Shown piece by piece: positions 1 to 12,530 of a stretch of 64,000 bases of DNA; the stretch's first letter is position 1; each line of letters opens with the position of its first letter. A program made the translations under genes and the position numbers. The notes under the pieces are model-generated. The model was not told the origin of the DNA, did no database searches, and worked only from the letters and a program-made list of their open reading frames with translations. The stretch is from Cucumis sativus (lineage: Eukaryota; Streptophyta; Magnoliopsida; Cucurbitales; Cucurbitaceae): positions 40,658,732 to 40,722,731 of the forward strand of contig NC_026657.2 in the NCBI RefSeq assembly GCF_000004075.3, given 5' to 3'.

Positions 1-1635
1 ATCAAACGGGATTTCAATTTTCAATTTTATATATATACCCACGACATTTTGTTTTTGTCTCATCTTATAACTCTTTAAAAAATAGAACAACTACTAATAA
101 AAGCATCTAGTAATAAGCTTAGCAATGTATAGGTTTGTACTTTTATTAATCTAAATACTAGTTAGCACATAAAACTAGTTCATTTCTCTAACTTCAAAAT
201 GTAATTTAGATCGAATTAGGTTATGTATACTCTTAAAATTAGTTAAGATATAGTTTGAAACAAGAGATTAGAAACAACATTGATTGAAAGAAAAAAGAGT
301 TCGATGAGCAATAACACAACGACACACCATCCAAACCTTAAAATTGAAAAAGGGAAGAGAAAAGAATTTGTATTAAGAGGGACTTTTATGGCACCAATAA
401 TAGCTTTAGTGAAAGATAATCCTTAAATAAATGAAAAGATTAGTAACTTTACCCAATGTAAAGCAAAAGATAATGTTTATTATTAAAGAATTCCCATTTG
501 GGAAAGGCTAAATTACAAAATGGGAAGAGGGTTCTTCAACACAAAAGGAAAATGAGAAGTGGGAAGAATTCTAAACAAATAAATTAAAGTAATAAGTAAT
601 AAGTAATTTAAAATAAGTGGAAGAAAATGGGTCGGTTTAGCATTTTTAATTTCCATATTCCCATCCTTTTTTTTAATTTTAATTACTCTAACATAATTAA
701 ATTTACTTTTGTTTTACTAAATTTTTTAGTCTTCAAATAATTTTGTATATATATATATATAAAATTAAATAAGTACATTCCTTTTGTCAAATAATTCATT
801 AAAAATTTACTTTAAAAAACTAATTTCTTAAAAGTAAAATTTAGGCTCAAATAGAATATATGATAGTTGGAATATTTGAAAGTGTGTTTAGAGATAAATA
901 AAAGAAATGAATAGAAAGTTTAGGGAATAAAATAAGATTTAAATTATACATATCTTCATGTACAATACTCATAAATTGTTTTTCTAATACGTTAATTGAT
1001 TAACACAAGATTATCAATAAATTATTAAGAAGATAATTTTGTTCTTGTTTGTAAAGTGTTTTTGGATTGATCAATGTATTAAAACCTCACTTCTTCTTCT
1101 GTATCACCAAATGGATTTCAAAAGGTTTTGGTGGGTATGAGATTCTTAATTAAATTTTGTTGTGGGCTTCAAATTTATTGCCAAATTATTAACTCTAATG
1201 TATGTGTGGGTCCAAATTAATATATCTCTATATATAAATCTTCACATTTGGATGCCTAAGAACCAAATCTTCCACATAAATTTATATATAAATCCACTTT
1301 ACAACCTATATATGTTTGTTTAATATCAATGATTATAAATTAACTTAAACTAAAATTAACTTGAAAAAGATGTAAGAAAAGAGTTATGGGCTTGTATGGG
1401 CCCAAGGGTCCAATACATTGGGCTTGGATTCAGCATAACTAAGCTCCCTCTTTACAAAATTAATTAGACTCTTAATCTTTAATTTTATATGAACATAAAT
1501 AGAATATGTTTGAGGTTAATTCTAGATTTATTTCTTTGAGACCTCAAATTAAGCCAATTATTGGGGGTTGTTTTCATGGATATATCCACCAAACCCACAT
1601 ACCCTATAAGTCCCCACTTTGTAATAATTCAATCC

Positions 1636-1668
<33 letters not shown>

Positions 1669-1669
1669 T
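1636..1669. repeat. (CA)n-(TA)n microsatellite
   Basis: A run of CA dinucleotides passes directly into TA dinucleotides. This compound simple repeat would be length-polymorphic. It underlies a spurious His/Thr-rich reading frame. Confidence 0.95.
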
Positions 1670-2070
1670 GAGAGCTACATTACATTTGGAAAAGCCCTAT
1701 CAAACCATACCACCTCACTTGATCTCAATATTCATATAGATATTGCCAACTAATCCTTCTAGAATCTTTTTACAAAAATTAGTAGTGAAAATTACTTGAA
1801 CTTTAGTTCATGAATCGCTACCCTAACTCTCTTTGTAGTTACTTGAATAGAAAGTTTTTATTTTTGTTGCTTCTAGGCAATCATTTTTTTAGTTAAAAAA
1901 TATAGATATTTGAGATTTTAATATTACGTAGTTGAAGTCATAATACACATTCATTATTTTAAAGTCATAACTTATAAATACCTCTTTATCAATGGTTAAT
2001 TTTAGTTATTTAGGGTTTGTAAAAGATGTAAACATAATTTCCTATAAATTAAAAGGTCACTTACTTTTAG

Positions 2071-2130
2071 AACTACATTGCAATATCTATATATTGGTTT
2101 AACTACATTGCAATATCTATATATTGGTTT
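2071..2130. repeat. Perfect 30-bp tandem duplication
   Basis: The 30-base unit beginning AACTACATTGCAATATCT occurs twice head to tail with no mismatch (2071-2100 and 2101-2130). It looks like a recent slippage or template-switch duplication in intergenic DNA. Confidence 0.95.
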
Positions 2131-2633
2131 AACTTTTAAATTTGTATATATGGTATAAAGAGATCATGACATATTATAATATGTAAACTAAAATAATCTG
2201 AGTCTCTTCATATCTCTATCAACTTGTTTGTTTTGGCTTCTTAATTTTGATTCCCACTGTTACACAAGCTTCCACCAACTACCTAGCATTCTTAATTATT
2301 TAATTTACAAGTGTCCAAGAAAGATACAAAGAAACTTTAGCCAATTATCAACCCTACACTTGTAAAAAAATATATACTTTTATACAATAATAATTTTCTT
2401 GGTTGTAGTGGTAAAGAGAGAGTGATCCATTTATGGAAGTTGATATGTCTTTGTCAAGTTTCCCTTATTCATCCCTCTCCATATATAGTGTCAATCACTT
2501 ACACTTGTTCATTTTTCTCTTCACCAAAGATTGTTATTAATTATTTACTTATAATTTGCTTTTATATGTTATCTTAGGTTAATTACTTTACTAATAAGGT
2601 ATAATATAACTATGTATGAGAGTTCCTTTCATG

Positions 2634-2737
2634 AAATTTTGTATTAGTGGAATTTAAATGTTTGTTGAAAAAGCTCATTGGATAGATCAAAGGGCCATAT
2701 TTATGTTAAATTTTGTATTAGTGGAATTTAAATGTTT
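2634..2737. repeat. Pair of 30-bp direct repeats
   Basis: The same 30 bases (AAATTTTGTATTAGTGGAAT and following) lie at 2634-2663 and 2708-2737, separated by 44 bases. No gene or known element accounts for them. Confidence 0.9.
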
Positions 2738-4975
2738 TCAAAAGCTAATTATTTGTGAAGTTTGAAAATTGGTTTGATTTTCTTAAACCGTCAAGACAAA
2801 TAAATACTTTCAAAAATCAAATGGGTAAAAGTTAGATTAGAAAATTAGTCCACCAATTATTTACTTGTATAATATAATTAACAAGTTTCTAATATGGAGT
2901 CTAAAGAATCATGTTGGTAATAAATATATTGACTTTAAATATGACAAATAAATGAATATATGATTATTAAATCTTCTTCTTTTTCTTTTTCCTTTTTAAA
3001 ATTAAACCAAAGTTTTTCATATTATTTTTGGTTAGTGCGTTGAAGAGTCACTCGAGAATGGTAGGATCAAAAACTCACCTAACACCATTTATAATAAAAT
3101 CTAAATTGAATTAAGTTTAATTAATTTCTTTTATGGGTAAATTATCTCTGATCTTCTAATTAATATGTTAGCATGAATGTATATCATTAAAGTATTTTTA
3201 TATTGTATATATAATTTATGTAGATTAGAAGAATCTTTCTTATTTAAACACTCTTATTGAGTTAATCATTATTATTATTATAAGTTTAGAAGAGTGTGTT
3301 TATACCTTAAACATCAAAGCTAGTGGGGGAAAAAAAGGGTAGTTTGTTTAATAACTTGCCATTAATTAACCTAATTAAGGGGGCCTAAGTGTGAAAGCTG
3401 ACCATAATAGAGTGGAATGGAGTTCGTTGGAAAGAGATGGGTTAAAAGCTGAAAATTAATTGGGCACATTATTCATAGTATACAGCCTAATTATTTCATT
3501 AATTATCATATAATTAAACTAAGTACTTTTCTTTTTTCTTTCCTTTGATAACAAGGAGAGTTGTGTAATAACCAAGTTTAAGAGAAGAATACACGAATGA
3601 ATTCAAACGAGAAATCTTAAAGATTTGAAAAGTATGATTAAAAATGTTTAAAAGAATTGAAAATTATATGAATACTGTAGTTCGTTAAATATGCTTAACT
3701 TAGAGTAATTATATGTACAGTGACCTCTAGAAATTTTTTCTAAAACACATAAGTGAGGACAAAACATGCATGAAAGACACACATGTTGATTTGTGGGATA
3801 GTAATTTCACTCTTGACAGTAGTTCAAAACAAGACGACGCAAGAAAAATGTCGTTACTAAGTGTCAAATTTTGTGAATTAAAAGATATAGAGATTCGAAT
3901 TTCCAATCTCGAAGAGGGTAGTCCAAGGTGATAGCAAGAGGTAGAGAAAAGAAAAGGAGGGATTGGCAGCCAAGTAGTTTTTGTTTTTCCATACTCTCGA
4001 ACCTATAGCTAGTGGGTTGGTATTAGAAATATAACTTAAGCTTCCATTTGATCACTTATGAAAGGCTCCATTAAAGAATTGACCATGGAACTAATCAAAT
4101 TGTTTTCATCTTTCAACAACCAACTCCAAAAAAGATACATATGAATTCAAATTCTAGCTAGCTAGAGTTTATATAATTCTTGTTTTTTCAATTACTTTCT
4201 ATCTAATAAAAAATTGTAAATGTTTATATCAAAATTACCCATGTGTTCTATAACTAATATATTGTTCATTATATATAAAATTGAGGGTTATTATTGCTTA
4301 ATTAATTTGATTATTTGAATTAAAAAAAGGTTAGTGCATTACAACCAAACACATGGGTGGCTCTTTGGTGGGTGTATGTTAATCCATTTGTTGGTCCTTT
4401 GGAAAATTGCCTTCAAGACTAGGAGTCTTTCATTTTGACTCCACAATTACTGTATATTTTCCAAAATATGGTTACTACATTTTTGTTAATTACTAATATC
4501 TATATTTGATTTTAAATTAAAATTTAATATATAGAATCAAATTATTTTAATATCATCTTAAACAACTAATTGGTTCAAAAGCTTAAGTTGATGAGTGACA
4601 ACAAACTTGATATTGTCTCATCTAACATAAAAAAAATTTAGATTAGAGTAGTTTGTTAACCTCTTTGTAAAATTTATATAAACAGCCATAGTTTTAAGAA
4701 CTTGACTTAAATCTTGAGCACATTCTCTTTTTATAAAAATGAATAATAAAATTAAAAAGCATATAAATTACTTATAAGTTTAATTTTCGAAACAAAAATA
4801 AAATGAAGAGCTTTTTTTTTTTTCCTATTATGAAAAGTAAAGTCATAAATCAAATTTAAACTTATAATTTCAAAACAGATAATATATGTCATCAACAACG
4901 CCATTCAACTATATACTCAATTTTCAAAAGCCTAAGGGTTAGACAGCTAATCTGTTTAAGTTCATAAAAATCTTG

Positions 4976-5000
4976 ATATATATATATATATATATATATA
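4976..5000. repeat. (TA)n microsatellite
   Basis: About a dozen uninterrupted TA dinucleotides in intergenic DNA upstream of the expansin-like gene. Confidence 0.9.
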
Positions 5001-5632
5001 ATATAAAGAGAGATTGAATCTGCCCTAACTTTTTCAAACTTAAGTCCAACTTTATGTTACAATTGGGCAATGGTGGGATTGTGCATCACCCAAAGGACAG
5101 ATGGGGTGCAAATTATGGCTTATAATCTTTCAAATAATCACTTTCTTCCCGCTCGTTGTTTCAAATAAGCACTTTCTCTCACCCCTAAAAGAATAAACAG
5201 AAAAAAAAATCTAATTTCTTAGAGAGAGATAGAGATTGATTCTGATAGAAGTTAATGATTAATTAAGACAAAATTTGGAAATTTTCATTTGAAATCAAAG
5301 CAAACAACTAAGCCGCCACGAAGCTAAGAAATTCAAATTCTAAGTTGACTCAATTCTTGTGTTATTCCTCTTCGTCAACTTACCTCAATAGTAATATTTC
5401 ATTAAAGTTGAACAATTCACCTTCTATTGTACTAAAGAAACATTAAATATCCCATTTTGAGATGGATAAAATTCAAGAGTTTCCTAAATAATCCTAAACC
5501 CTATTTTTTTTTTAATTAATTAAACATATTTTGATTTGGCTTTTTGATAATGGATTCTCCCAAACCCCTCCAATGTATGCAGCCAGGGCTACATGAAAAA
5601 GTGCAAAAGAGAAAACTAAAATATCCCACACC

Positions 5633-5640
5633 TATAAATA
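5633..5640 (+). promoter_or_regulatory. TATA box of the expansin-like gene
   Basis: TATAAATA lies about 110 bases upstream of the ATG at 5746. This is a normal spacing for a plant core promoter with a leader of about 70-80 bases. Confidence 0.7.
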
Positions 5641-5745
5641 CAGGGGTTTCTAAATCCAAATCTTCCCCAACAATCTCATCTCTGATCTCTAAAACGTTAT
5701 ATATTTCTTTCTTTGAGGATTTTGAAGAATCCAATAATAATAATA

Positions 5746-7572
5746 ATGGAGGGTTCAACTAAATGTGGGTTTTTGGGGTACCTATTCTTATTGCTTGTGC
5801 TCTTGCCTGTGATGTGCTATTCTCAAGACAATTTTGTTTACTCTAGAGCCACCTATTATGGCAGCCCTGATTGCTATGGAACACCATGTATGCCCATTTC
5901 ATTTCTGTTTTCTTTTTCTATATTTTCCTCTTTCTTTTTTTGTTTAAATTACCAATTTTGGTTTTGTTAGGAATCTAATCTTTATAATTTTCAAAATTAG
6001 AATGCAGTGGATGTTTGTTTGATGAAATATACCTCATATAAATAGTCTCTATATATACTATGATCAAACTATTTCTCATAAATAGTTCTTAATATAGATT
6101 TTATTTACTACTTACTTCTTACCTTAAAAGTGTGACACTGAGGTCCTACTTGTTTGATTATATTTTGGTTTCAGTTTTGATTTGACTTCAAGTTTTGTAA
6201 TACTATTTATACTTTGAACCGTGTGATGCTTATAAGATTAATCTTTGACTAAATAGTAATCCAACAGAATTTAATTAAATTTCATTTGACTATATTAAAG
6301 ATAAGTCAGGAGGAACTTTCTAAAAGTTTTCTCAATACTGTTAAAATTACCCTTTTTCAAGATTTTTCTTAGATATTTTAAAAACACTTAAAAGCAAAGC
6401 TTTAAAAGTACTCCGCTATTGTTTTTTTCAAAAGTCTTTCATAGAGAAATTGCTAAAAACATCACCACACTTTTTTTTTTAATATTCACTACTAGAACTT
6501 GATCATGTATCTTGATCAGGCAATATTTTTCTATAAAGTAAAATTTTAAGTACTCTGATGGTTACGTTATTGTATATTTATCAGCTGGGGCTTGTGGATT
6601 TGGTGAATTTGGAAGGACAGTGAATGATGGCAACGTTGCTGCAGTTTCATATCTTTATAGGAATGGTTCTGGTTGTGGTGCATGTTATCAGGTATATTTT
6701 CATTTGAAATTAATTACTTTTTAACATATATTTATTGAATATCATATTCAAAATATACATATTTATAAAAATATATAACTAGTGAATATAAGTCTTTATA
6801 TAAGGCTTCAATTTATTTAAATGATTTGTAAAGTTAAACGCTTACTGATCATCATTTAAAATAATTTACATCCAAATTATTAAAATCTTGGTGTGTGAAT
6901 TGTGATGGTATATATATTTTATTATTGTCCACTTGCTAATAATTAAGTATTATAAATAAATATATGAACGCAGGTTAGGTGCACAAATCCAAAATATTGT
7001 AGTGGAAGTGGAGCAATTGTGGTGGTGACAGACCATGGTGAAGGGGATTACACTGACTTTATATTAAGCCCAAGAGCCTATGCAAAAATGGCTCATCCAA
7101 ACACAGCCTTGCAGTTATTTTCATATGGTGTTGTTGATGTTGAATTCAGAAGGGTTTCTTGCCAATACCCATATTACAGTACTCTCAAATTTAAGGTTCA
7201 TGAACATAGCAGATTCCCTGATTATTTGGCCATTCTTATCATTTATGTTGCTGGCAAAAATGACATCACTGCTGTTGAACTGTGGCAGGTAATTATTAAT
7301 TAATTAGACACACATATATATACTTATTGATCAGCTGCTAATTGTTATTATATAAAATAATATGGCTGCAGGAGGACTGCAAAGAATGGAAAGGAATGAG
7401 GAGATCCCATGGAGCTGTTTGGGATATGGCAAATCCTCCTAAAGATAACATAAAACTGAGGTTTCAAGTGAGTGGAAGTATGGGATATGGAAATTGGGTT
7501 GTGGCAAACAATGCTCTCCCAAATTATTGGAAGCCAGGAGTTGCTTATGACACTGATATTAACCTCTATTAA
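5746..7572 (+). CDS. EXLB1: Expansin-like B1 protein, 4 exons
   Basis: Exons 5746-5887, 6585-6691, 6974-7288 and 7372-7572 join into 254 codons, the usual size for plant expansin-like proteins. Residues 1-26 form a hydrophobic signal peptide ending near CYS-Q, so the product should be secreted to the cell wall. The N-terminal double-psi beta-barrel domain starts at the YSRATYYGSP segment and includes GACGFGEFGRT and CGACYQ. The RRVSCQYP linker leads into a C-terminal CBM63-like domain with WGAVW-type and NWVVA segments. Expansins loosen walls without hydrolysis. Expansin-like B members lack the catalytic-looking HFD motif, and I do not see one here, so activity on wall polymers is unproven. 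The first splice restores the Ser of TPSGACG, which supports the intron call. Class B rather than class A is inferred from memory of the family. Confidence 0.93.
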
Positions 7573-7777
7573 TGCAAATCAAACTGTAGCAGGAGTTGAT
7601 CATCAAATTATTATTTAGCATTATATATAAGTTGTTTTTATAGATATATGTGGTGATTTTGCTTTTGGTTTTTATTTAGGGTGTAATATTTTAGAAGTTG
7701 CTATGTTTGTTGTGATGGGCAATGATGTGATTTGTGTACTTTTGGGAATTATGGTATGTGATGGAAAAGAAATATGG

Positions 7778-7783
7778 AATAAA
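7778..7783 (+). terminator. Probable poly(A) signal of the expansin-like gene
   Basis: AATAAA lies about 205 bases after the stop codon, shortly before a T-rich run. It is a plausible 3'-end signal. Plant poly(A) signals are loose, so this is only suggestive. Confidence 0.5.
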
Positions 7784-10500
7784 AAAGTTCAACTTTTACT
7801 TTTTTTTTTTTTTTTTTCTTTTGGTTTATGGATCAAATAATGCTTTTACAAAGTAGTGTATTGCGATGTGTACCTAGAGGGGTAAACAAAGTCTTGTCAT
7901 ATTTATCATTATTAGAAAACAAAATCCTATGTTAGATAGAGAATTGAAGTGACATCACATTTGTGGTATATAAGTGAGAACATAACAATAGTGTATGTTA
8001 GTATGAACTTTTTTTTTTTTTGAAACCAAAAATAAGTTTATGAGGTCATACTTATGACTAAGTGGACAATAGATTAATTACGTTGTGAAGAGATAGGTGA
8101 GTGTTACACATTATGCTTACCAATTGGTATATCATATCCTATGTTTTTTAATAACTTAGTAGTGAGTGAAAGGAATTCAACAAAATCCTCGATATATCAT
8201 TGATTTATTAGGTTGTGTGCTTTATTTGAGTGTATTTTCCACTCGTCATGATAAGAGTAAGTGTGATTGACCAAGATGTGCTTTGTAACGAAAAAGAGCA
8301 AGCTTTGATTGCCTAGGAGTCATGGGTAGTACACTTAGAAGGTTAAGGGGCCAAACGAATATTTTTTGACTATAAATGTGTTGGGTGTTATGAATTTTTA
8401 TTAGTTTTATTTCACTGTGTTATTACTACGTAATGGATCTAAAAACAAGCAAAAAAATCAATGAGTTTAGAATAGAATAGGCATGTTTTCGTAAATAAGT
8501 TCTTAAGATTTTTTTTTTCTATCTTAATAGCTAGAATGAAATGACACACATTTATAAACTATATCAAGAGTGTCACAAGATATGATTTGAAGTTTATAGA
8601 CGAACAAATTGTGATCGATGTTTCTAAGTTATAGAGAGAGTGATTCTATATGTTAAATAGGAAATAGTTTGGTAGTTGATCTTCTGACTATAGTTTTATG
8701 GGCGTGTTGTTAGCACTTTAGGTTAGTTTGTATTTAGTTTTATATTAGTGTACTGTTATTTTGATGTGTGATGGTATTTGTGTATATATAAGTGTGAAAT
8801 ATTGTTGGTTTTTTTTCATATATTTTTTCTAATAAGATGATGATGAACATTTACGCTAAGTTACCAAACATAAATTTAATTTATAGAATTAATTGAGTTT
8901 TGTATATGTGTATTCATTTAAAATAGGTGTGTACAATTACATGAGCTTATGATATTTTTAAAAAAAATAAATTTTTAATATTTAGGCTTGATGATCTTCT
9001 TAGATGATCGATTTTTGGGTCTATTGATCTTCTTCAAAGATCGACCTTTGGATTTTTGGGTCTATTGATATTATTGAATAACTTGAATTGGTATTTGATT
9101 TTTGTTAATCTCATTCGATCACTCTAAAACTTTAGGAGAATTAAATTAATTATGATGTTCAAAATTGTGATGATAGGAACTTCAAATTTAAGAGTTTTAG
9201 AGCTTTAGTGGTTTAATTTCTAGAACTTCAAATCTTCATAGAATTTTTGGCCTTTAGTCCTTCCAACCTTTTTTTTTTCCAAAAGTGAAGGGGTAAATTT
9301 CTATGGATCGTAAATGGGCTCGGGTCCAAAAGTTGGGCTTGGCCTCATTCTTTCCTTTGCCCCAAATTTATCCAATGAGCTTGAATTGGGTTGTCCTAAC
9401 CAATTTTAATTGATGGTTGATTTAGGAATTAAATTTAAATTAATTAAGTATATAGGAAATTTTTTAAAAAAATTCAAATATAACAAAATTTGTCAAATTC
9501 TATCCATGATATAAGTCTATCACTGATAGACCATGTTGCAAATATTGGTCTATCACTAATATACCATATGAAGTCCATCAGCGATACAAGTCTATAGTGA
9601 TAGTTTTGCTATATTTGCAATTTTTTTACAATGTTACTATATCTTTAATTATTATTGCTAAAATGGTCATTTATTGTAAATTTCCATTTTAATTTTCCTA
9701 TCCCGTCTATTTAGAATTTTTGGATAGCTAAAAATTTAACGATTAGATTCAAAATAATTAAATATATAGCAAATTTTTTAAAAATGTGTAAATATAGTAA
9801 AATTTGTCAAATTCTATCAATGATACAAGTCTATCACTGATAGACTATGTTGCAGATATTGATATATCACTGATAGATCATACGAGTCTATCAACGATAC
9901 AAGCCTATCAACAATAATTTTGTTATATTTGTAATTTTTTAAAATATTTAATGACCATCAATTACAATTACACTATGATTGTCGTGTAAATTCAACGCTA
10001 GTATTTAGCTATAGACTTCAAACATTTAGTTTTTATTGTATATTTTTAACAAATATTAAATTTAATTTCTAGTAAAGCTATTGTTGATTAAAAAAAAAAG
10101 GTTATCTTTTAGGATTTTTTTCTATATATTTTGATAATATATTCATCTATTATATTTTCTTTTACAAAAATTCCTCTAATCATAGCTTCAATTAACTTTA
10201 AGTGACTAATTGAGATTTTTTTTATTAAAACTTGAAATTTATTAGAATTACTATCCTGAATTCATCAACTGATATATGTATATACTCAAGTACAAGACGT
10301 CTCACAATCAAATCTTCTAATTCTAAATTGTCTTAGAATTGCTTTGAATTAAAATGATTAGAGTTACATAGACTAAATATAAAAAATTTAAAAATATAGA
10401 AATTAAAATAAGAAAATTTCAAAATATAAGGACGAAAATAATATCACATTTATTTATTTTTTAAGAAAATAGTTTTAAATTAATTTAAAAAAGAGAAATT
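7784..10500. other. Intergenic region with dispersed repeats
   Basis: No coding frame is supported. A 19-base phrase (GATTTTTGGGTCTATTGAT) is repeated at 9010-9028 and 9051-9069. The stretch at 9440-9950 holds two copies of a CTATCACTGATAGA-rich repeat listed separately. The rest is AT-rich and featureless. Confidence 0.6.
9440..9950. repeat. Two copies of a CTATCACTGATAGAC repeat
   Basis: Two diverged direct copies of about 190-200 bases (about 9445-9640 and 9765-9950) share the same order of phrases: ATATAG(G/C)AAATTTTTTAAAAA, AAAATTTGTCAAATTCTATC, AAGTCTATCACTGATAGAC, then TTTTG(C/T)TATATTTG. The core is an imperfect palindrome (TCTATCA/TGATAGA). Related pieces occur at 12405-12530 and 55605-55725. 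The family is probably a decayed non-autonomous element common in the host genome. I could not assign a superfamily. Confidence 0.75.
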
Positions 10501-10519
10501 AAATTCCGTACAACGAATT

Positions 10520-12350
10520 TGAATGATGACCGTTAAATTCAACGAAATGGCGGGAAACCCATCATCAAGTCCTCAACCGTTCGAACCTTTTCAGATTCCG
10601 ATTCTCAATTAGTCTATGCTCTGATTTCACCATCAACACTTATTTTTCTTCAATTTTTAGTGATTCTGTGTCACGACGCTATTAATTTCACCAGAATATA
10701 CATGCTTATCCCCGATCAACGTCGACCGGATAGCGATTCGGGTCGAACGAGGTTCGAGGAGCGGTGATCTGAGTGGCCGCTTGATCAATTTATCAAAAAG
10801 GTCAGATCTATATATGGGTTCTATTATGTAATTATATGGATAAGATGGATGAAATTTGTGTCGCGATTTGGTGTATTACAGTGATTAGAGTTCTTCTAAA
10901 TTAGGGCTTCGATTTCAAACTGGAAATTGGGGTTTCCGGAGGTAAATTCAATTTATTGAACTATTCGATTGATTCTGATTCTATAGGTTTAGGTATTTTT
11001 AGTGATAAATTCTGGTTTAGATTTGTGAACTGAAGGGAGTTGTGATTGGAAGTTCTTGGTTCACGTAAAAGTATTCTTGAAAGAGAAATTCCAATTCATT
11101 GCCTTTTTTTAGTAGTTTCACATGGGTCTGATTTTGAAATGAAGTAGCCAGGTATTTTCTCTGAAAATTAACTGTGTTCTTTGCTGTTCTAGGCTCATCC
11201 GTTTTTGGAAACAGAGGAAATCCTCTTTGCTTATTGTTCTTTATGGAGCTTCTAAATGGTGAGATAGAGATCTAGAGAATCTTGTTTTTTGGTTGTCAAA
11301 TATTTTGAATAGACTTACTTTGAAAGGGGAAATTTGTGATAGAGATTTTGTTGTTGGTTAACTGTTCTGTATGTGTTGTGTTGTGATAGAGATTTTAGGA
11401 TTATCTTGTTGCTTGAATTGCAGACATTATTCAACTTACTTTGGAAACCCAGAAGAGAAAATGTGTATATAAAAGTTTAGTTGTTTGCTTATATAGTCCT
11501 CTCTCTGGAGCTTGTCAGTGGTGAGATAGAGACTTTTAGACTTGTGTTGAGTGTTCTTTCTTGAAGAAATTACTTTCAACAAGCTTCATTCCAAAACCAA
11601 GAGGGGGACATTTGAGTATTTTCCGAGTTTATAGATGAATAGAATTTTGTCAGTCTACTCGAAAAAATTGCTCCCAAATGAGATTTGACCTGGTTTCACA
11701 AAATATGTTCATCTAATCTCGCTAACATCAACAGACTTTTCTTTTCTTATTCTTTTTTACTCTCAGCAGTCAGCTCTCTATTTTCCCTCTTGTTCTTGCT
11801 CCATATATTCTCCCTCACTCTCCCTCCTTTTTTTTTTCCACAGCAACTTCCAACCGAGTCCTCCGAGTGGAAAATAGAGAACGGGTGCGCGTGCGCGTGC
11901 AAGAGCAAGAGGAAAATACAGAAGTGAGAGCATGAAAACAAAGAAGTACAAGAAACGGTTTTCTGTTGTTCTCTAAGAAAAACAGGTCAAATCTTTTTTT
12001 GGTGCAGTAGTTTTCTGAAGTCATTTGTACGAAATACCCAAATAGTATGTTGTTTGCGCTCACGCTCATTGTTGTGTATGGAATTTGTAAAGTGGAGAAA
12101 TGAGGATTCGTAGATTAATGTTGTTTGTTTTGCATAGAAAATATATTTTCTTAGTGAACTTATTCTGAAAATCCAAAAGGTGAAATTTGACTGTTGTTAT
12201 GTTATGAGCTTCATCTTGGTTTCATTTATGATTCACTTCTCAAGTTTCTTTGCTTTTGAATGTTGAATGAAGAATTTTGTTACTTCTTAGCTAAGAAATA
12301 AGACTTGTGCAGGTCCTAAAGTGATGGGACTAAGAAAAGGATAGTTGAAA
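10520..12350 (+). other. Transcript-like stretch without a coding frame
   Basis: Base composition rises here relative to the flanks, as at a plant gene start. A GC-rich segment (about 10690-10790) is followed by T-rich, intron-like DNA with possible splice sites, for example GCAG before 11424 and TGCAG at about 12308-12312. Phrases such as GGTGAGATAGAGA recur near 11257 and 11519, suggesting old internal duplication. No frame of useful length or recognisable protein occurs on either strand. It may be a non-coding transcript, a 5' leader whose coding part was lost, or a decayed gene. Direction is guessed from the splice-like signals. Confidence 0.3.
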
Positions 12351-12404
12351 AAAGCACATGTAAATCTTGTAGGATGGAGAAGAGTAATTTAAATAAATAA
12401 CAAT

Positions 12405-12530
12405 CAAATATTGATAGACTTTTATCAACTCCTATCCACTTCTATCAATGATAGACATTATATCACTATCTATCACTTATAGTATCAATGATAGACTTTT
12501 ATCAATTTTTATAATTGATAGGTAAAGAAT
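12405..12530. repeat. CTATCAATGATAGAC repeat fragment
   Basis: Several copies of the TATCAATGATAGAC palindromic core lie within about 125 bases, in the same style as the repeats at 9.5-9.9 kb and 55.6 kb. Confidence 0.65.

Larger units (their letters stand above)
1..5632. other. AT-rich intergenic region
   Basis: No reading frame here looks like a gene. The longest (1506-1739) runs through a CA/TA microsatellite. The stretch holds simple repeats, two short direct duplications listed separately, and the distal promoter of the expansin-like gene. A cluster of TGGGCY-like motifs sits near 1388-1432. Nothing else could be supported. Confidence 0.6.

Noticed and set aside
1506-1739. 77-residue frame with His/Thr repeats
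   Set aside because: Caused by the CA/TA microsatellite. No gene signals.
11583-11600. AAGCTTCATTCCAAAACC resembling the 3' half of miR166
   Set aside because: The match is partial and I see no complementary arm that would give a miRNA hairpin.
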